From Thiodiazotropha sp040507245 (GTDB lineage Bacteria; Pseudomonadota; Gammaproteobacteria; Chromatiales; Chromatiaceae): DNA of 64,000 bases. The stretch covers positions 1 through 64,000 of the forward strand of contig JBEVVH010000002.1 of assembly GCA_040507245.1 (NCBI GenBank), read 5' to 3'. The notes beneath the pieces are model-generated. The model did no database searches and was not told where the DNA came from. It saw only the letters and a program-made list of their open reading frames with translations. This document shows, piece by piece, positions 16,279-25,229 of this stretch. A program made the position numbers and the translations under genes. The number at the start of each line of letters is the position of its first letter. Positions within the stretch are counted from its first letter, which is position 1.

Positions 16279-17561
16279 TGTCCTGCTCCCTGTGATTCTA
16301 TTTTCGCCATGTAGGCGTTTTTCATGGCCGCTTCAAGCGCCTGATTGGAGGCGTATTCAAAACCGAAAACACTCTGCCACAAGTCATGGTTTTCCATGCA
16401 CAGATAGAAGAACACCTCGTCGTGCCAGGCCTTGAGTCCCTGGTAGGCAAAACGAAACATCGACTCCTTGATGTGCCTCGGATAGGAGAGTTTGCCGTCG
16501 CTTTCGACCAGCGGCATCTGCAGAATCTTGCTGCGGAATCCGGCACGGGCGCGCAACTGCTTGATCACCGGTTTGATGTAGGTGAGTGTACCCAACGAAA
16601 CCAGAACCACCTCGCGGGAGGAGAACCCGGATGTCATCCTGAGCAGCAGGTCAGCGTAATCCGCTTCCCAGGCATCATAATGAATCATCGGGTGCAGGTG
16701 AAAGCCCACCCGCACCCCCTTGTCCGCCAGGCGGCGGGCGGCCTCCAGCCGCTCGTCCAGGGACGCGGTCAGATGCTCTTCATGGGCAATCAGGGTTGGG
16801 GTATTCAGGGACCAGGTACAGAGAATGTTCGCTGGCACCTCATGTTTCAGCAGGTAGGCGATGTTTTTCGATTTGGTCTTGAGTTCCAGAATCACATTGG
16901 GATAGCGCCGGGCAAAGCCGAACAGGGCATCCAGGATCCCCCCCTGATTACCCCACATCAGCGAATCGGAGGATTGTCCAGTACCAATGTGATAGGTCCT
17001 GTGCGGGTCGAGTTCGAGTTGCTCAAGCTTTTCCGAGAATTTCGCATCGAAGCGTACCTCGTCCCCATGATAGAAGGACTGAATGCTGCAATAGCTGCAG
17101 TCGAAGCCGCAATTCTCCACCGCATCCAGGGTCATCAGGTTGCAGCAGCGGGTGCGCGGTGATGCGACCGGGCAGGTTCCCAGGCCTAACCGGTCCTTGA
17201 CCACATCGATGCGCTGAATGCGCTGTTCGGCCCGGGGCGGTGTCAGGGGAATCCGCGGATAGTGATTGGGCTGCTCCCTGAGTGCCTGCCAATGCTCTCG
17301 CACCTGTGCGAGCAGCCATTGACGTTGCTGTTTCGGTGCGGCTGCCGGCACCCCCTCAGCAGGCCAGGCAGATTCCAGACTCCCCTCCCCCCACATGCTC
17401 AGGTCCACCGCCATGTCGCACAGCTGACGCAGTTCCTGGTAAGTGAATCGATAGCGTTCGGACTGTTGCTGCAGGAAACTGCGTTGCGCGGGCTCCAGGC
17501 GTCCGATTCCTGCCTGCTCAAGCGAGGTCCGTGGATCGTCGCGATCTGGCATCTGGGACAT
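16275..17561 (-). CDS. Radical SAM protein, spore photoproduct lyase family
   Basis: The 428-residue protein has a radical SAM cluster motif C151-GFD-C155-SY-C158 within ENCGFDCSYCSIQSFY and overall similarity to the spore-photoproduct-lyase-like family that occurs in non-sporulating proteobacteria. Members are suspected of DNA repair chemistry, but the function outside spore formers is not settled. Other notable features are LGTCPVASPRTRCCN before the cluster and a HYDAWEADYADL stretch. It starts 13 nt after der and overlaps putP by 4 nt, so it is probably in the der operon. Confidence 0.8.
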   Translation of the reverse strand: MSQMPDRDDPRTSLEQAGIGRLEPAQRSFLQQQSERYRFTYQELRQLCDMAVDLSMWGEGSLESAWPAEGVPAAAPKQQRQWLLAQVREHWQALREQPNHYPRIPLTPPRAEQRIQRIDVVKDRLGLGTCPVASPRTRCCNLMTLDAVENCGFDCSYCSIQSFYHGDEVRFDAKFSEKLEQLELDPHRTYHIGTGQSSDSLMWGNQGGILDALFGFARRYPNVILELKTKSKNIAYLLKHEVPANILCTWSLNTPTLIAHEEHLTASLDERLEAARRLADKGVRVGFHLHPMIHYDAWEADYADLLLRMTSGFSSREVVLVSLGTLTYIKPVIKQLRARAGFRSKILQMPLVESDGKLSYPRHIKESMFRFAYQGLKAWHDEVFFYLCMENHDLWQSVFGFEYASNQALEAAMKNAYMAKIESQGAGQ

Positions 17562-17574
17562 GGGACAGGCCTCG

Positions 17575-18963
17575 TTATTTACGTGTAACGAAGCGCTTCA
17601 ACCGCTGCCGCTTCTGCACCTGGCGTTTGGTGAGTTTGTTGCGCTTGCCTTCATAGGGGTTTTCCCCGGAACGGAACTCGATGCGGATCGGGGTGCCCTT
17701 GAGATTGAGCGCAGTACGAAAACGGGTGGTCAGATAGCGTTTATAGCTGTCCGGCACCTGATCGGTCTGGTTGCCATGGATGACGATCAAGGGGGGATTC
17801 TTGCCGCCCTGGTGGGCATAGCGCAGCTTGATGCGTCGACCGTTGACCAGCGGCGGTTGATGCTCCTGCACCAGAATTTCCAGAATTCGGGTCAGTTCCG
17901 GGGTCGACAGGTCGCTCATGGCACTCTTGTAGACCTGCTTCACCATATCGAACAGATCCCCCACGCCGGAGCCGTGCAGGGCGGAGATGAAGTGACGACG
18001 GGCAAACTTGAGAAACGGCAGCTTGCGCTCGATCTCCTCCTTGATCCATTCCCGCTGGTCCTGATCGAGTCCGTCCCATTTGTTGATCACCAGGATCAGA
18101 GCACGGCCGCTTTCCAGCACATGTCCCGCCAGGGTGGCGTCCTGTTCGCCGATCTCCTGCTGGGCATCCAATACCAGCAGCACCACATTGGCTTCCTGGA
18201 TCGATTGCAGGGTCTTGATGATGCTGAACTTCTCGATCGCCTCCTTGATCCGGGCCCTGCGCCGCACACCGGCGGTGTCGATCAGGGTGTAGCGGGTGCC
18301 GTTGCGTTCCATCGGTACATAGATGCTGTCCCGGGTGGTGCCGGGCTGGTCGAAGGCGACCACCCGCTCCTCGCCCAGAAGGCGATTAACCAGAGTGGAT
18401 TTGCCCACGTTGGGACGGCCCACCACCGCGATTTGAATACCCTTCTCCTCGGCGGAGATCTCCCCTTCGGGTTCGGGCAACTGTTCCAGCACCCCATCGA
18501 TGAGGCGTCTTACGCCACGTCCATGGGCCGCCGCAATGGCCGCTGGTTCACCGAGCCCGAGGCGGTAGAAATCATTCACCGCCAGGGTCTCATCGAGATT
18601 CTCGCTCTTGTTGATCGCCAGGGTCACCGGTTTGCCGGTCTTGCGCAGGGCCTGGGCGATGATTTCATCACCTCTGGTACATCCCTCTTTGGCGTCGAGC
18701 AGAAACAGGATATGGTCCGCTTCACCGATGGCCTGCTGAACCTGTTGCGCCATCAAGCCGTCGATACCGGCCTCGTCGCCACTGATCCCGCCGGTGTCAA
18801 CCACCACGTAAGGATGCTTACCGAGCTTACCCGTGCCGTACTTGCGGTCCCGGGTCAGGCCGGGCTGATCCGCGACCAATGCATCCCGGCTTCGGGTCAG
18901 CCGATTGAACAGGGTGGATTTACCCACATTGGGACGCCCGACCAGGGCGATGACTGGCAGCAT
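17575..18963 (-). CDS. der: Ribosome-assembly GTPase Der (EngA)
   Basis: Essential double GTPase for maturation of the 50S subunit. Two G-domains in tandem each start with GRPNVGKST (residues 8-16 and about 186-194), with DTGG and DTAGV switch motifs and NKSE/NKWD base-recognition motifs, followed by a KH-like C-terminal domain ending in a basic QKRQRLKRF tail. The length of 462 is typical. Its ATG overlaps the bamB stop by one base (TGATG), the usual bamB-der coupling. Confidence 0.97.
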   Translation of the reverse strand: MLPVIALVGRPNVGKSTLFNRLTRSRDALVADQPGLTRDRKYGTGKLGKHPYVVVDTGGISGDEAGIDGLMAQQVQQAIGEADHILFLLDAKEGCTRGDEIIAQALRKTGKPVTLAINKSENLDETLAVNDFYRLGLGEPAAIAAAHGRGVRRLIDGVLEQLPEPEGEISAEEKGIQIAVVGRPNVGKSTLVNRLLGEERVVAFDQPGTTRDSIYVPMERNGTRYTLIDTAGVRRRARIKEAIEKFSIIKTLQSIQEANVVLLVLDAQQEIGEQDATLAGHVLESGRALILVINKWDGLDQDQREWIKEEIERKLPFLKFARRHFISALHGSGVGDLFDMVKQVYKSAMSDLSTPELTRILEILVQEHQPPLVNGRRIKLRYAHQGGKNPPLIVIHGNQTDQVPDSYKRYLTTRFRTALNLKGTPIRIEFRSGENPYEGKRNKLTKRQVQKRQRLKRFVTRK

Positions 18964-20126
18964 CAGGGTTGCTCGGTTTCGATGGGATGTGCCTGCAGGG
19001 CGGTCAGGGTGCCGCCTTCATCCAGGATATACACCACATCGTAGACGACCAGCGGCTTATAGCGGATCGGATCACTACCGACCTTGATCCTCGCGAGCTG
19101 GCGTCCATCGTCCTGGGACAACCAATGCACATAACCTTCCAGGTCGCCCACCACCAGGTACTCGCCCACCATTGCCGGAGCGGTGAGACGCCGGGCGTGC
19201 AGTTCCTTCTGCTGCCACAGGGCGGCGCCATTGCTGGTATCCAGAGCCCAGACATGATCGTTCGCATCCGTGACGAACAGATTCCGCCAGCTGGCATCCA
19301 GTCCGGCATGTGAGGAGAGTTTGCGGCGCCACAACACGACACCACTGGATTCGGAAACCGCCGCGACATCGCCCTGGAACGCCGCCACGTAGACAGTGCC
19401 TTCCACCAGCTTGGGGTCCGCGTCGATATCCACCACACGTTCCAGTTCGGTCCTGCCCTGAGGTACGGATATCTCCGCCTCCCAGGTGACCAGTCCCGCG
19501 TCGAGGCTCAAGCCGATCAACTTTCCACCGGCAAATCCCGCAATCACCCGGGATTCACCGATCACCGGTGAGCTGTCACCCCGCAGGGACAACACCGGCA
19601 CGCTGCGATCATAGAGCCAGCGGCGTTCTCCCGCATCCGCGGTATAGGCCGCGACACCGCCATCGGCCGTCCGGCACACCACATAACCGCCACGTATCGC
19701 GGGTGTGGAGAGCACTTCACTGCCCACCCTTTGACGCCAGCGCTCAGAACCATCCGCGGCATCCAGCACGATCAGGTCCGCCTCCAGGCTGCCCAGTGCG
19801 ACCAGCCCTTCGCCAACCCCGGGTCCGCCACTCAGGGGAGTTTCGAGATCCACGGACCAGAGGGTTTTGCCATTCTCAGCATCGACCGCGTAGACACCGC
19901 CGGACGGTTCTGCCAGGTAGAGCACCCCATCCTTGTAAGCCGGCTTGAGTTTCAGCTGCGCCCCTTCCGCGCCTTCGAAGCCATCATCCCAGAGGGTTTC
20001 GATCTTCAGACTGTTCTGCAGTTCGACCAATTCCGCCGGCGGGTCCGCATTGTCTTTGCCGGACAACAGACTGCAACCGGTCAGCAGCAGCAACAACGGT
20101 ATCGGCCAGAGTGCCCGGTGTTTCAT
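18963..20126 (-). CDS. bamB: Outer membrane assembly lipoprotein BamB
   Basis: Lipoprotein of the BAM complex that helps insert beta-barrel proteins into the outer membrane. A lipoprotein signal MKHRALWPIPLLLLLTGC (lipid-accepting Cys 18) precedes an eight-bladed PQQ-like propeller whose repeats are visible as GGVYAVDAENGKTLW, GDVAAVSESSGVVLW and DHVWALDTSNGAALW. The start was set at ATG 20126 rather than the upstream 20159: it gives a correct lipoprotein signal and lies one base after the yfgM stop. The downstream end overlaps der. Confidence 0.96.
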   Translation of the reverse strand: MKHRALWPIPLLLLLTGCSLLSGKDNADPPAELVELQNSLKIETLWDDGFEGAEGAQLKLKPAYKDGVLYLAEPSGGVYAVDAENGKTLWSVDLETPLSGGPGVGEGLVALGSLEADLIVLDAADGSERWRQRVGSEVLSTPAIRGGYVVCRTADGGVAAYTADAGERRWLYDRSVPVLSLRGDSSPVIGESRVIAGFAGGKLIGLSLDAGLVTWEAEISVPQGRTELERVVDIDADPKLVEGTVYVAAFQGDVAAVSESSGVVLWRRKLSSHAGLDASWRNLFVTDANDHVWALDTSNGAALWQQKELHARRLTAPAMVGEYLVVGDLEGYVHWLSQDDGRQLARIKVGSDPIRYKPLVVYDVVYILDEGGTLTALQAHPIETEQP

Positions 20127-20127
20127 T

Positions 20128-20760
20128 TCAGCCCCGGGACTGCTCGACCGCCAGGTCATCCAGCTTCATCTGCAACAGCGCGCGATCACCCACATCCTCG
20201 GTCATGGCCTGGGTATAGGCCTCGGCGGCGGCCGCCTTGTCTCCCTTGGCAAGCGCGATATCACCCCGCAGAACCGCATATTCACCCTGAAAGGCTCCGG
20301 CATCATCAGCCACCAGTTTCGAGGCTTCGTCATAGGCGCCTTCGTCGAGCAGGACTCTTGCCAGATTGAGGCGTGCCAGGCGCACCAGGGAGGGATCATC
20401 CGCCTGCTTGATCACCGACTCCAGCTTTGCCTTGGCCGCAGCCCGGTCATCCCCTTCCAGCATCAAACGAGCCTCGGCCAGTCCGCCGAACACCGCATAG
20501 GCGGTGCCGTCGTAGTTCTTTTCCAATAGTTCGGCCTGTTTCTGCGCCGACTCGGTGTCACCGCCCTGTACCGCGGTGAGCATCTGATTGAAGCCTACCG
20601 AGGCTTCGGCACCAATGCGCTCCTGATAGCTACCCCAGGCCTGCCAGCCGAACACACCGCTCAGCCCCAGCACCAGTCCGGCCACCACCGAGGTACCGTT
20701 CTCCTTCCACCATTTTTTTATCGCCTCGACCTGTTCTTCTTCTGTCTCGTATACGCTCAT
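20128..20760 (-). CDS. yfgM: YfgM-like SecYEG ancillary protein
   Basis: Single-pass inner-membrane protein with periplasmic TPR-type helices; YfgM in E. coli associates with the SecYEG translocon and the chaperone PpiD. An N-terminal cytoplasmic segment (YETEEEQVEAIKKWWKENG), one membrane helix (about 24-43) and a helical repeat region up to residue 210 match the family. It sits in the conserved hisS-yfgM-bamB-der order, 30 nt after hisS. Confidence 0.93.
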   Translation of the reverse strand: MSVYETEEEQVEAIKKWWKENGTSVVAGLVLGLSGVFGWQAWGSYQERIGAEASVGFNQMLTAVQGGDTESAQKQAELLEKNYDGTAYAVFGGLAEARLMLEGDDRAAAKAKLESVIKQADDPSLVRLARLNLARVLLDEGAYDEASKLVADDAGAFQGEYAVLRGDIALAKGDKAAAAEAYTQAMTEDVGDRALLQMKLDDLAVEQSRG

Positions 20761-20790
20761 TGGTCATTCCCATTCGATTCGATGTATCAA

Positions 20791-22071
20791 TTATTCGGAT
20801 TCCGCCAGTACCCGTTGCGCCAGATCCGTCTCGATCGCCGCCAACGGAAGCGACACCTGCTCCCCACCGCGTAGGGGTTTCAGGCTGATCTCACCCCGGG
20901 CCAACTCCTCCTCACCCAGGATCAAGGCATAGGGCGCCATGCTCTTGTCCGCCTTTTTCATCTGACTTTTGAAACTGCCGCCGCCACAGTGGTTGATCAA
21001 CCGCAATTGCGGCAGCGCGTCACGCAGGCGTTCCGCCAACAGCATGCCTTCGCGGACCGCAGCGTCCCCCTGGGTCACAAGATAGACGTGCGGCTGCGGC
21101 AGACGTTCCATGATATCCGTCTCTTCCAACAGGGCAATCAACCGTTCCAGCCCCATGGCGAATCCCACCGCCGTGCTCTCCCGGCCCCCCAGTTGTTGCA
21201 CCAGGCCATCGTAGCGCCCGCCGGCGCAGACCGTCCCTTGGGCACCGAGCTGAGTGGTCACCCATTCGAACACGGTCCGATTGTAGTAATCCAGGCCGCG
21301 CACCAGGCGCGGATTCAACACATAGGCGACCCCGGCAGCCTGCAACCCCTGGCACAGACGATCGAAATGATCCCGGGATTCCTCGCCCAGGTGCTCCATC
21401 AGGGACGGAGCCCCCGCGATCAGATCCGCCATTTCCGGATTCTTGCTGTCGAGAATCCGCAGGGGATTGGTATGCAGGCGACGCTGACTGTCCTCGTCCA
21501 GTCGGTCCGGGTGTTGGCTGAAATAGGCAACCAAGACCTCCCGGTAACGGGCCCGTTCCTGCGAGGTGCCCAGGGTATTGAGTTGCAATTCGAGTCCATG
21601 CAGCCCCAGTTCCTTCCAGATCCGCGCAGTGATAAGGATCAGCTCCAGGTCGATGTCCGGACCGTCCATGCCGAAGGTTTCGACACCGATCTGGTGAAAC
21701 TGCCGGTATCGCCCCTTCTGCGGCCGCTCGTGCCGGAACATGGGCCCCTGATACCAGAGACGCTGCACCTGATTAAAGATCAGGCCGTTTTCCAGTCCGG
21801 CACGCACACAGCCTGCGGTCCCCTCGGGACGCAGGGTCAGGCTGTCACCGTTGCGGTCCTCGAAAGTGTACATCTCCTTCTCGACGATATCCGTCACCTC
21901 GCCGATCGAGCGCTTGAACAGCTCTGTCATCTCGACGATGGGCATGCGGATTTCGCTGTACCCGTAGCGGCTCAGCACGGAGCGCACCCGGTCCTCCAGG
22001 AACTGCCAGAGGGGCGTCTGTTGCGGCAGGATGTCTTTCATCCCGCGAATGGCTTGTATCTGCTTGGCCAT
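20791..22071 (-). CDS. hisS: Histidyl-tRNA synthetase
   Basis: Class II aminoacyl-tRNA synthetase charging tRNA-His. N-terminal IQAIRGMKDILPQQTPLW, motif 2 region (WYQGPMFRHERPQKGRYRQFHQIGVE), the histidine A motif LVRGLDYYNRTVFEW and motif 3 (AVGFAMGLERL) are all present, followed by the anticodon-binding domain. The 426-residue length is standard. It begins the hisS-yfgM-bamB-der block; the 178-bp gap upstream is where ispG would be expected. Confidence 0.97.
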   Translation of the reverse strand: MAKQIQAIRGMKDILPQQTPLWQFLEDRVRSVLSRYGYSEIRMPIVEMTELFKRSIGEVTDIVEKEMYTFEDRNGDSLTLRPEGTAGCVRAGLENGLIFNQVQRLWYQGPMFRHERPQKGRYRQFHQIGVETFGMDGPDIDLELILITARIWKELGLHGLELQLNTLGTSQERARYREVLVAYFSQHPDRLDEDSQRRLHTNPLRILDSKNPEMADLIAGAPSLMEHLGEESRDHFDRLCQGLQAAGVAYVLNPRLVRGLDYYNRTVFEWVTTQLGAQGTVCAGGRYDGLVQQLGGRESTAVGFAMGLERLIALLEETDIMERLPQPHVYLVTQGDAAVREGMLLAERLRDALPQLRLINHCGGGSFKSQMKKADKSMAPYALILGEEELARGEISLKPLRGGEQVSLPLAAIETDLAQRVLAESE

Positions 22072-22249
22072 GGGCGTTAGAAAAATTCATAAAAGCGGGA
22101 GAGATTACCACGTCGGACCGGTACAACCTAGCAGGCTGTCGAAATTCCACTCAGGCGGTGCGCTGCACATCCACTCAGGCCGGTTCACCGCCGGTGATAA
22201 CGCATTCAATCCGTGCGATGCCTTTACACAGACTGACCTGAAAAGGTCC

Positions 22250-23227
22250 TCACTCCGATGAATCCAGGGTGAAACGGGCGACCTTGCCCCGGGAGCGGCT
22301 TTTGAGATCGAATGGCTGACCATCGATGGTGAGTGACACGGCATCCACATCCCCGAGCACCACATTGAACGGACCATACTCACTGCTGAGCCGCCGTACG
22401 GTGTCGGCTTGCATCTCGCCAATCATGCGCACCTTGCCGTCCCGGTCACGGACTTCCGTCCAGCAGGGCGCGTTGAAACGGAATACCAGGGTTTTAGACG
22501 TACCCGCAGGAGCGGGTTCAGGTGCGGGAACCGATGCTTCGGGCGCTGTCTGTTGCGGCTCCTCGGGCGCCTCGGAAATGGGTTCCGGGGCCAGTATCGC
22601 TTGTTCGGACAAGGCCTCTTCCTCAACCGGAATGACCTCTATCACCTCAATCGGCTCAAACTCCCTGGGTTGGGTGACACCGCTGTCCATGGCTACAGGA
22701 TCCACGTCAGTGGGTGTCTCAACCGGCTCCCGGGTCTCTGCCGCATCGTTGTTCGAGATGCTGTCCGCAGGGCTTGCAACGGGCGCGATCTCTTCCAGTT
22801 CCGAACGTGTCTGCCACCAGAAAAACAGCGTTCCCGCAAGAATCAGGATAATTCCCCAGGTGAACAGCCGCATGATGCCGGATCCACTGTGCAGGGGTTT
22901 GCGTGGTTTTTCCCGTCTTACCGGGGCCACATTGACCACAGCGTCCTGATCCTCTGGCAGCAGCCTCTGATATTCGGCAACGATGGCTTCTTCGTTCAAC
23001 CCCAGAAGACGGGCGTAATTTTTCAGGTACCCCTTGACGAACACGGGCCTTGGCAGTTGCTCGTAGTCATCGGCTTCGAGCGCTTTCACCACCGCCGAGG
23101 TGAGATGCAGACGGGCTGCCACCTCGGACAGGTTGAGTCCCAGATTTTTTCGACTCCGCTCAAGCTGCGGGCCCGGGCCCTGATGGGAAACGGTTACCGC
23201 TTCGTTCTCATCCTGATTTGAGGCCAT
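22250..23227 (-). CDS. rodZ: Cytoskeletal protein RodZ
   Basis: Bitopic membrane protein that links MreB filaments to the elongation machinery and helps set rod shape. A cytoplasmic helix-turn-helix of the Cro/CI type (about 20-90, LERSRKNLGLNLSEVAARLHL) is followed by one membrane helix (119-138), a Pro/Glu-rich periplasmic linker, and the C-terminal DUF4115 domain (about 245-325, FRFNAPCWTEVRDRDGKVRM). Its ATG overlaps the pilF stop (TAATG). Confidence 0.95.
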   Translation of the reverse strand: MASNQDENEAVTVSHQGPGPQLERSRKNLGLNLSEVAARLHLTSAVVKALEADDYEQLPRPVFVKGYLKNYARLLGLNEEAIVAEYQRLLPEDQDAVVNVAPVRREKPRKPLHSGSGIMRLFTWGIILILAGTLFFWWQTRSELEEIAPVASPADSISNNDAAETREPVETPTDVDPVAMDSGVTQPREFEPIEVIEVIPVEEEALSEQAILAPEPISEAPEEPQQTAPEASVPAPEPAPAGTSKTLVFRFNAPCWTEVRDRDGKVRMIGEMQADTVRRLSSEYGPFNVVLGDVDAVSLTIDGQPFDLKSRSRGKVARFTLDSSE

Positions 23228-24012
23228 TAGTACGATTTTTCCATTTGGTAGAGTGACTGAATTTCCGGCGCATCCGGGAAATCCTGCATGAGCTGGCCCC
23301 GATACTCCTCTGCCTTGGCCATATCGTGCATGCTCCGCTCAATACGGATACCCAGCAGGAGAGACGCGGCGGTGGGCTTGGACTCACCATGAAAACGTTC
23401 CAGGTAGGCACGTGCGGACATGTTTTTTTTCTGTTGCAGCGAGATGCCCGCCATCTGGATCAGAGCCGGCGCATACTTTGGGTTCGCCGTGAGGGCGCGT
23501 CGATAGTAGTTTTCCGCCTTGTCGATATTATCCTGCCGCTCAATGCACAACCCCGCATTGGTCAAGGCCACCCAGGGTGTGGGATAAAGCGGGTTGGAGA
23601 GGGCGCGCTCGAAATCATCATTGGCCGCCTCATATTTCCCGAGACGGCAGTTATAGCTGCCCCGGGCATTGCGAATGAAAGGGTCCTTGGGATTCAAGGC
23701 CACCGCACGATCATAGTGCTTGCCCGCCAGATCGCTCTCGCCGAGCTTTTCATACAGAATGGCAATCACATTGTGCGCATCGGCATAACCGTCATCGACC
23801 TCGATCGCCTTCTTGAGTTTTTGCATCGCCACCGCATTGCGGTTGTCCCGCATATAGGCCATGCCCATTTCCACATAGATCTTGGCCGGACTGTTTTTCT
23901 GCTCCGCTCCGAGACTGCCGGTCGCGTCACTGCCGCCCTGCGTGGCACAGGCTGAGAGCATGACGGACACAATAAACCCCGCGATCCAATGCCATCCTGT
24001 CAGAAATTTCAT
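23227..24012 (-). CDS. pilF: Type IV pilus biogenesis lipoprotein PilF/PilW
   Basis: Outer-membrane lipoprotein with TPR repeats that localises and stabilises the PilQ secretin. The lipobox LSAC places the lipidated Cys at residue 22; six TPR units follow (for example MGMAYMRDNRNAVAMQKLKKAIEVDDGYADAHNVIAILY). It overlaps both neighbours, by ATGA with rlmN and TAATG with rodZ, as in other gammaproteobacteria. The rest of the pilus machinery is not in the window. Confidence 0.93.
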   Translation of the reverse strand: MKFLTGWHWIAGFIVSVMLSACATQGGSDATGSLGAEQKNSPAKIYVEMGMAYMRDNRNAVAMQKLKKAIEVDDGYADAHNVIAILYEKLGESDLAGKHYDRAVALNPKDPFIRNARGSYNCRLGKYEAANDDFERALSNPLYPTPWVALTNAGLCIERQDNIDKAENYYRRALTANPKYAPALIQMAGISLQQKKNMSARAYLERFHGESKPTAASLLLGIRIERSMHDMAKAEEYRGQLMQDFPDAPEIQSLYQMEKSY

Positions 24013-25106
24013 GAAACACCCTGTTTGAGAGTTACAGCAACCTGGGATCTCAATTGCCGGCTGCTGCGATCCTGGACTTTACCCACCAGTTGCCCGCAGG
24101 CCGCATCGATGTCATCCCCCCGGGTCTTGCGCGTCGTGGCGACTATTCCGGAGCGTTTCAGGCGCATGCGGAATGCCTCCACCCGATCCGGAGGGGAGGT
24201 ACGGTAATCGGTTCCGGGAAACGGGTTGAAAGGAATCAGGTTGACCTTGGAGGGGGTCCCCTCCAGCAGACGGATCAGCGCCTTGGCATGATGCAGGCTG
24301 TCATTGACGCCATCCAGCATCACATACTCCCAGGTCACCTTGCGCCGCTTGTCACCCTGGACGAATTCCCGGCATGCCGGTATCAGCTCTTCCAGGGGAT
24401 ATTTACGATTGATCGGCACCAGCACGTCCCGCAACGCGTTGTCCGGCGCATGCAACGAGACCGCGAGACTGATGTCACACACCTCCCGAAGACGTTTCAG
24501 AGCGGGAACGATTCCCGAGGTGCTGACCGTAACCCGGTATTTGGAGACCATGTAGGCAAAATCATCCTGCATGATACTCATCGCGGTAATCACCGCATCG
24601 AGGTTGGCCAGCGGTTCGCCCATTCCCATCATCACGATGTTGCTGGGCGCCTGACCCAGTTCCCGGCTTGCCACCCAGACCTGACCGATGATTTCAGCCA
24701 CGCTCAGATTTCGGTTGAAACCCTGCCGGGCGGTGGAACAGAAGGAACAGTCCAGGGCACAGCCGACCTGGGAAGAGACGCACAATGTGTTGCGCCCGTC
24801 ATCGGGAATCAACACCGTCTCGATCCGCTGACCGTCGTACAGTTCGAGTAGCCATTTGCGGGTGCCGTCCCGGGCCGGTTGCTCCAGAACCCGTTCCGGT
24901 GCGCGGATCTCCGCGATCGCGGTCAACTGCTCACGCAGGCGTTTCGAGATATCCGTCATGGCCTCGAAATCGGTCACCCCGTGCTTGTGTATCCACTTGA
25001 ATACGTTGCGTCCGTGGAAGGCCTTGGAGCCCATTTCCACGAATAACGCCTCGATCGACTCGCGATCGAGATCCAGAAGATTGATCTTTGGTGTCTTGTC
25101 AGTCAA
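24009..25106 (-). CDS. rlmN: Dual-specificity rRNA/tRNA methyltransferase RlmN
   Basis: Radical SAM enzyme that methylates C2 of adenosine 2503 in 23S rRNA and A37 in several tRNAs. The cluster motif is C116-ALD-C120-SF-C123, and the catalytic C-terminal Cys lies in AACGQLVGK near residue 337. The length of 365 is typical. It is first in the rlmN-pilF-rodZ overlap chain; ndk, which often precedes it, is absent here. Confidence 0.97.
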   Translation of the reverse strand: MTDKTPKINLLDLDRESIEALFVEMGSKAFHGRNVFKWIHKHGVTDFEAMTDISKRLREQLTAIAEIRAPERVLEQPARDGTRKWLLELYDGQRIETVLIPDDGRNTLCVSSQVGCALDCSFCSTARQGFNRNLSVAEIIGQVWVASRELGQAPSNIVMMGMGEPLANLDAVITAMSIMQDDFAYMVSKYRVTVSTSGIVPALKRLREVCDISLAVSLHAPDNALRDVLVPINRKYPLEELIPACREFVQGDKRRKVTWEYVMLDGVNDSLHHAKALIRLLEGTPSKVNLIPFNPFPGTDYRTSPPDRVEAFRMRLKRSGIVATTRKTRGDDIDAACGQLVGKVQDRSSRQLRSQVAVTLKQGVS

Positions 25107-25229
25107 AAGTGGCGCTACACAAGTCTGTGGGGTTGGAAAAAATACACAAAATAACAGTATCTTAGTTTAGACCTGACGACACGGGCTGGCAATCCGTCAA
25201 GATGCACCCCTGTCCTGGGCCGGAACCAT

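Noticed and set aside
17560..19044. 494-codon plus-strand frame opposite der
   Set aside because: Antisense shadow of der and the bamB end; no family features.
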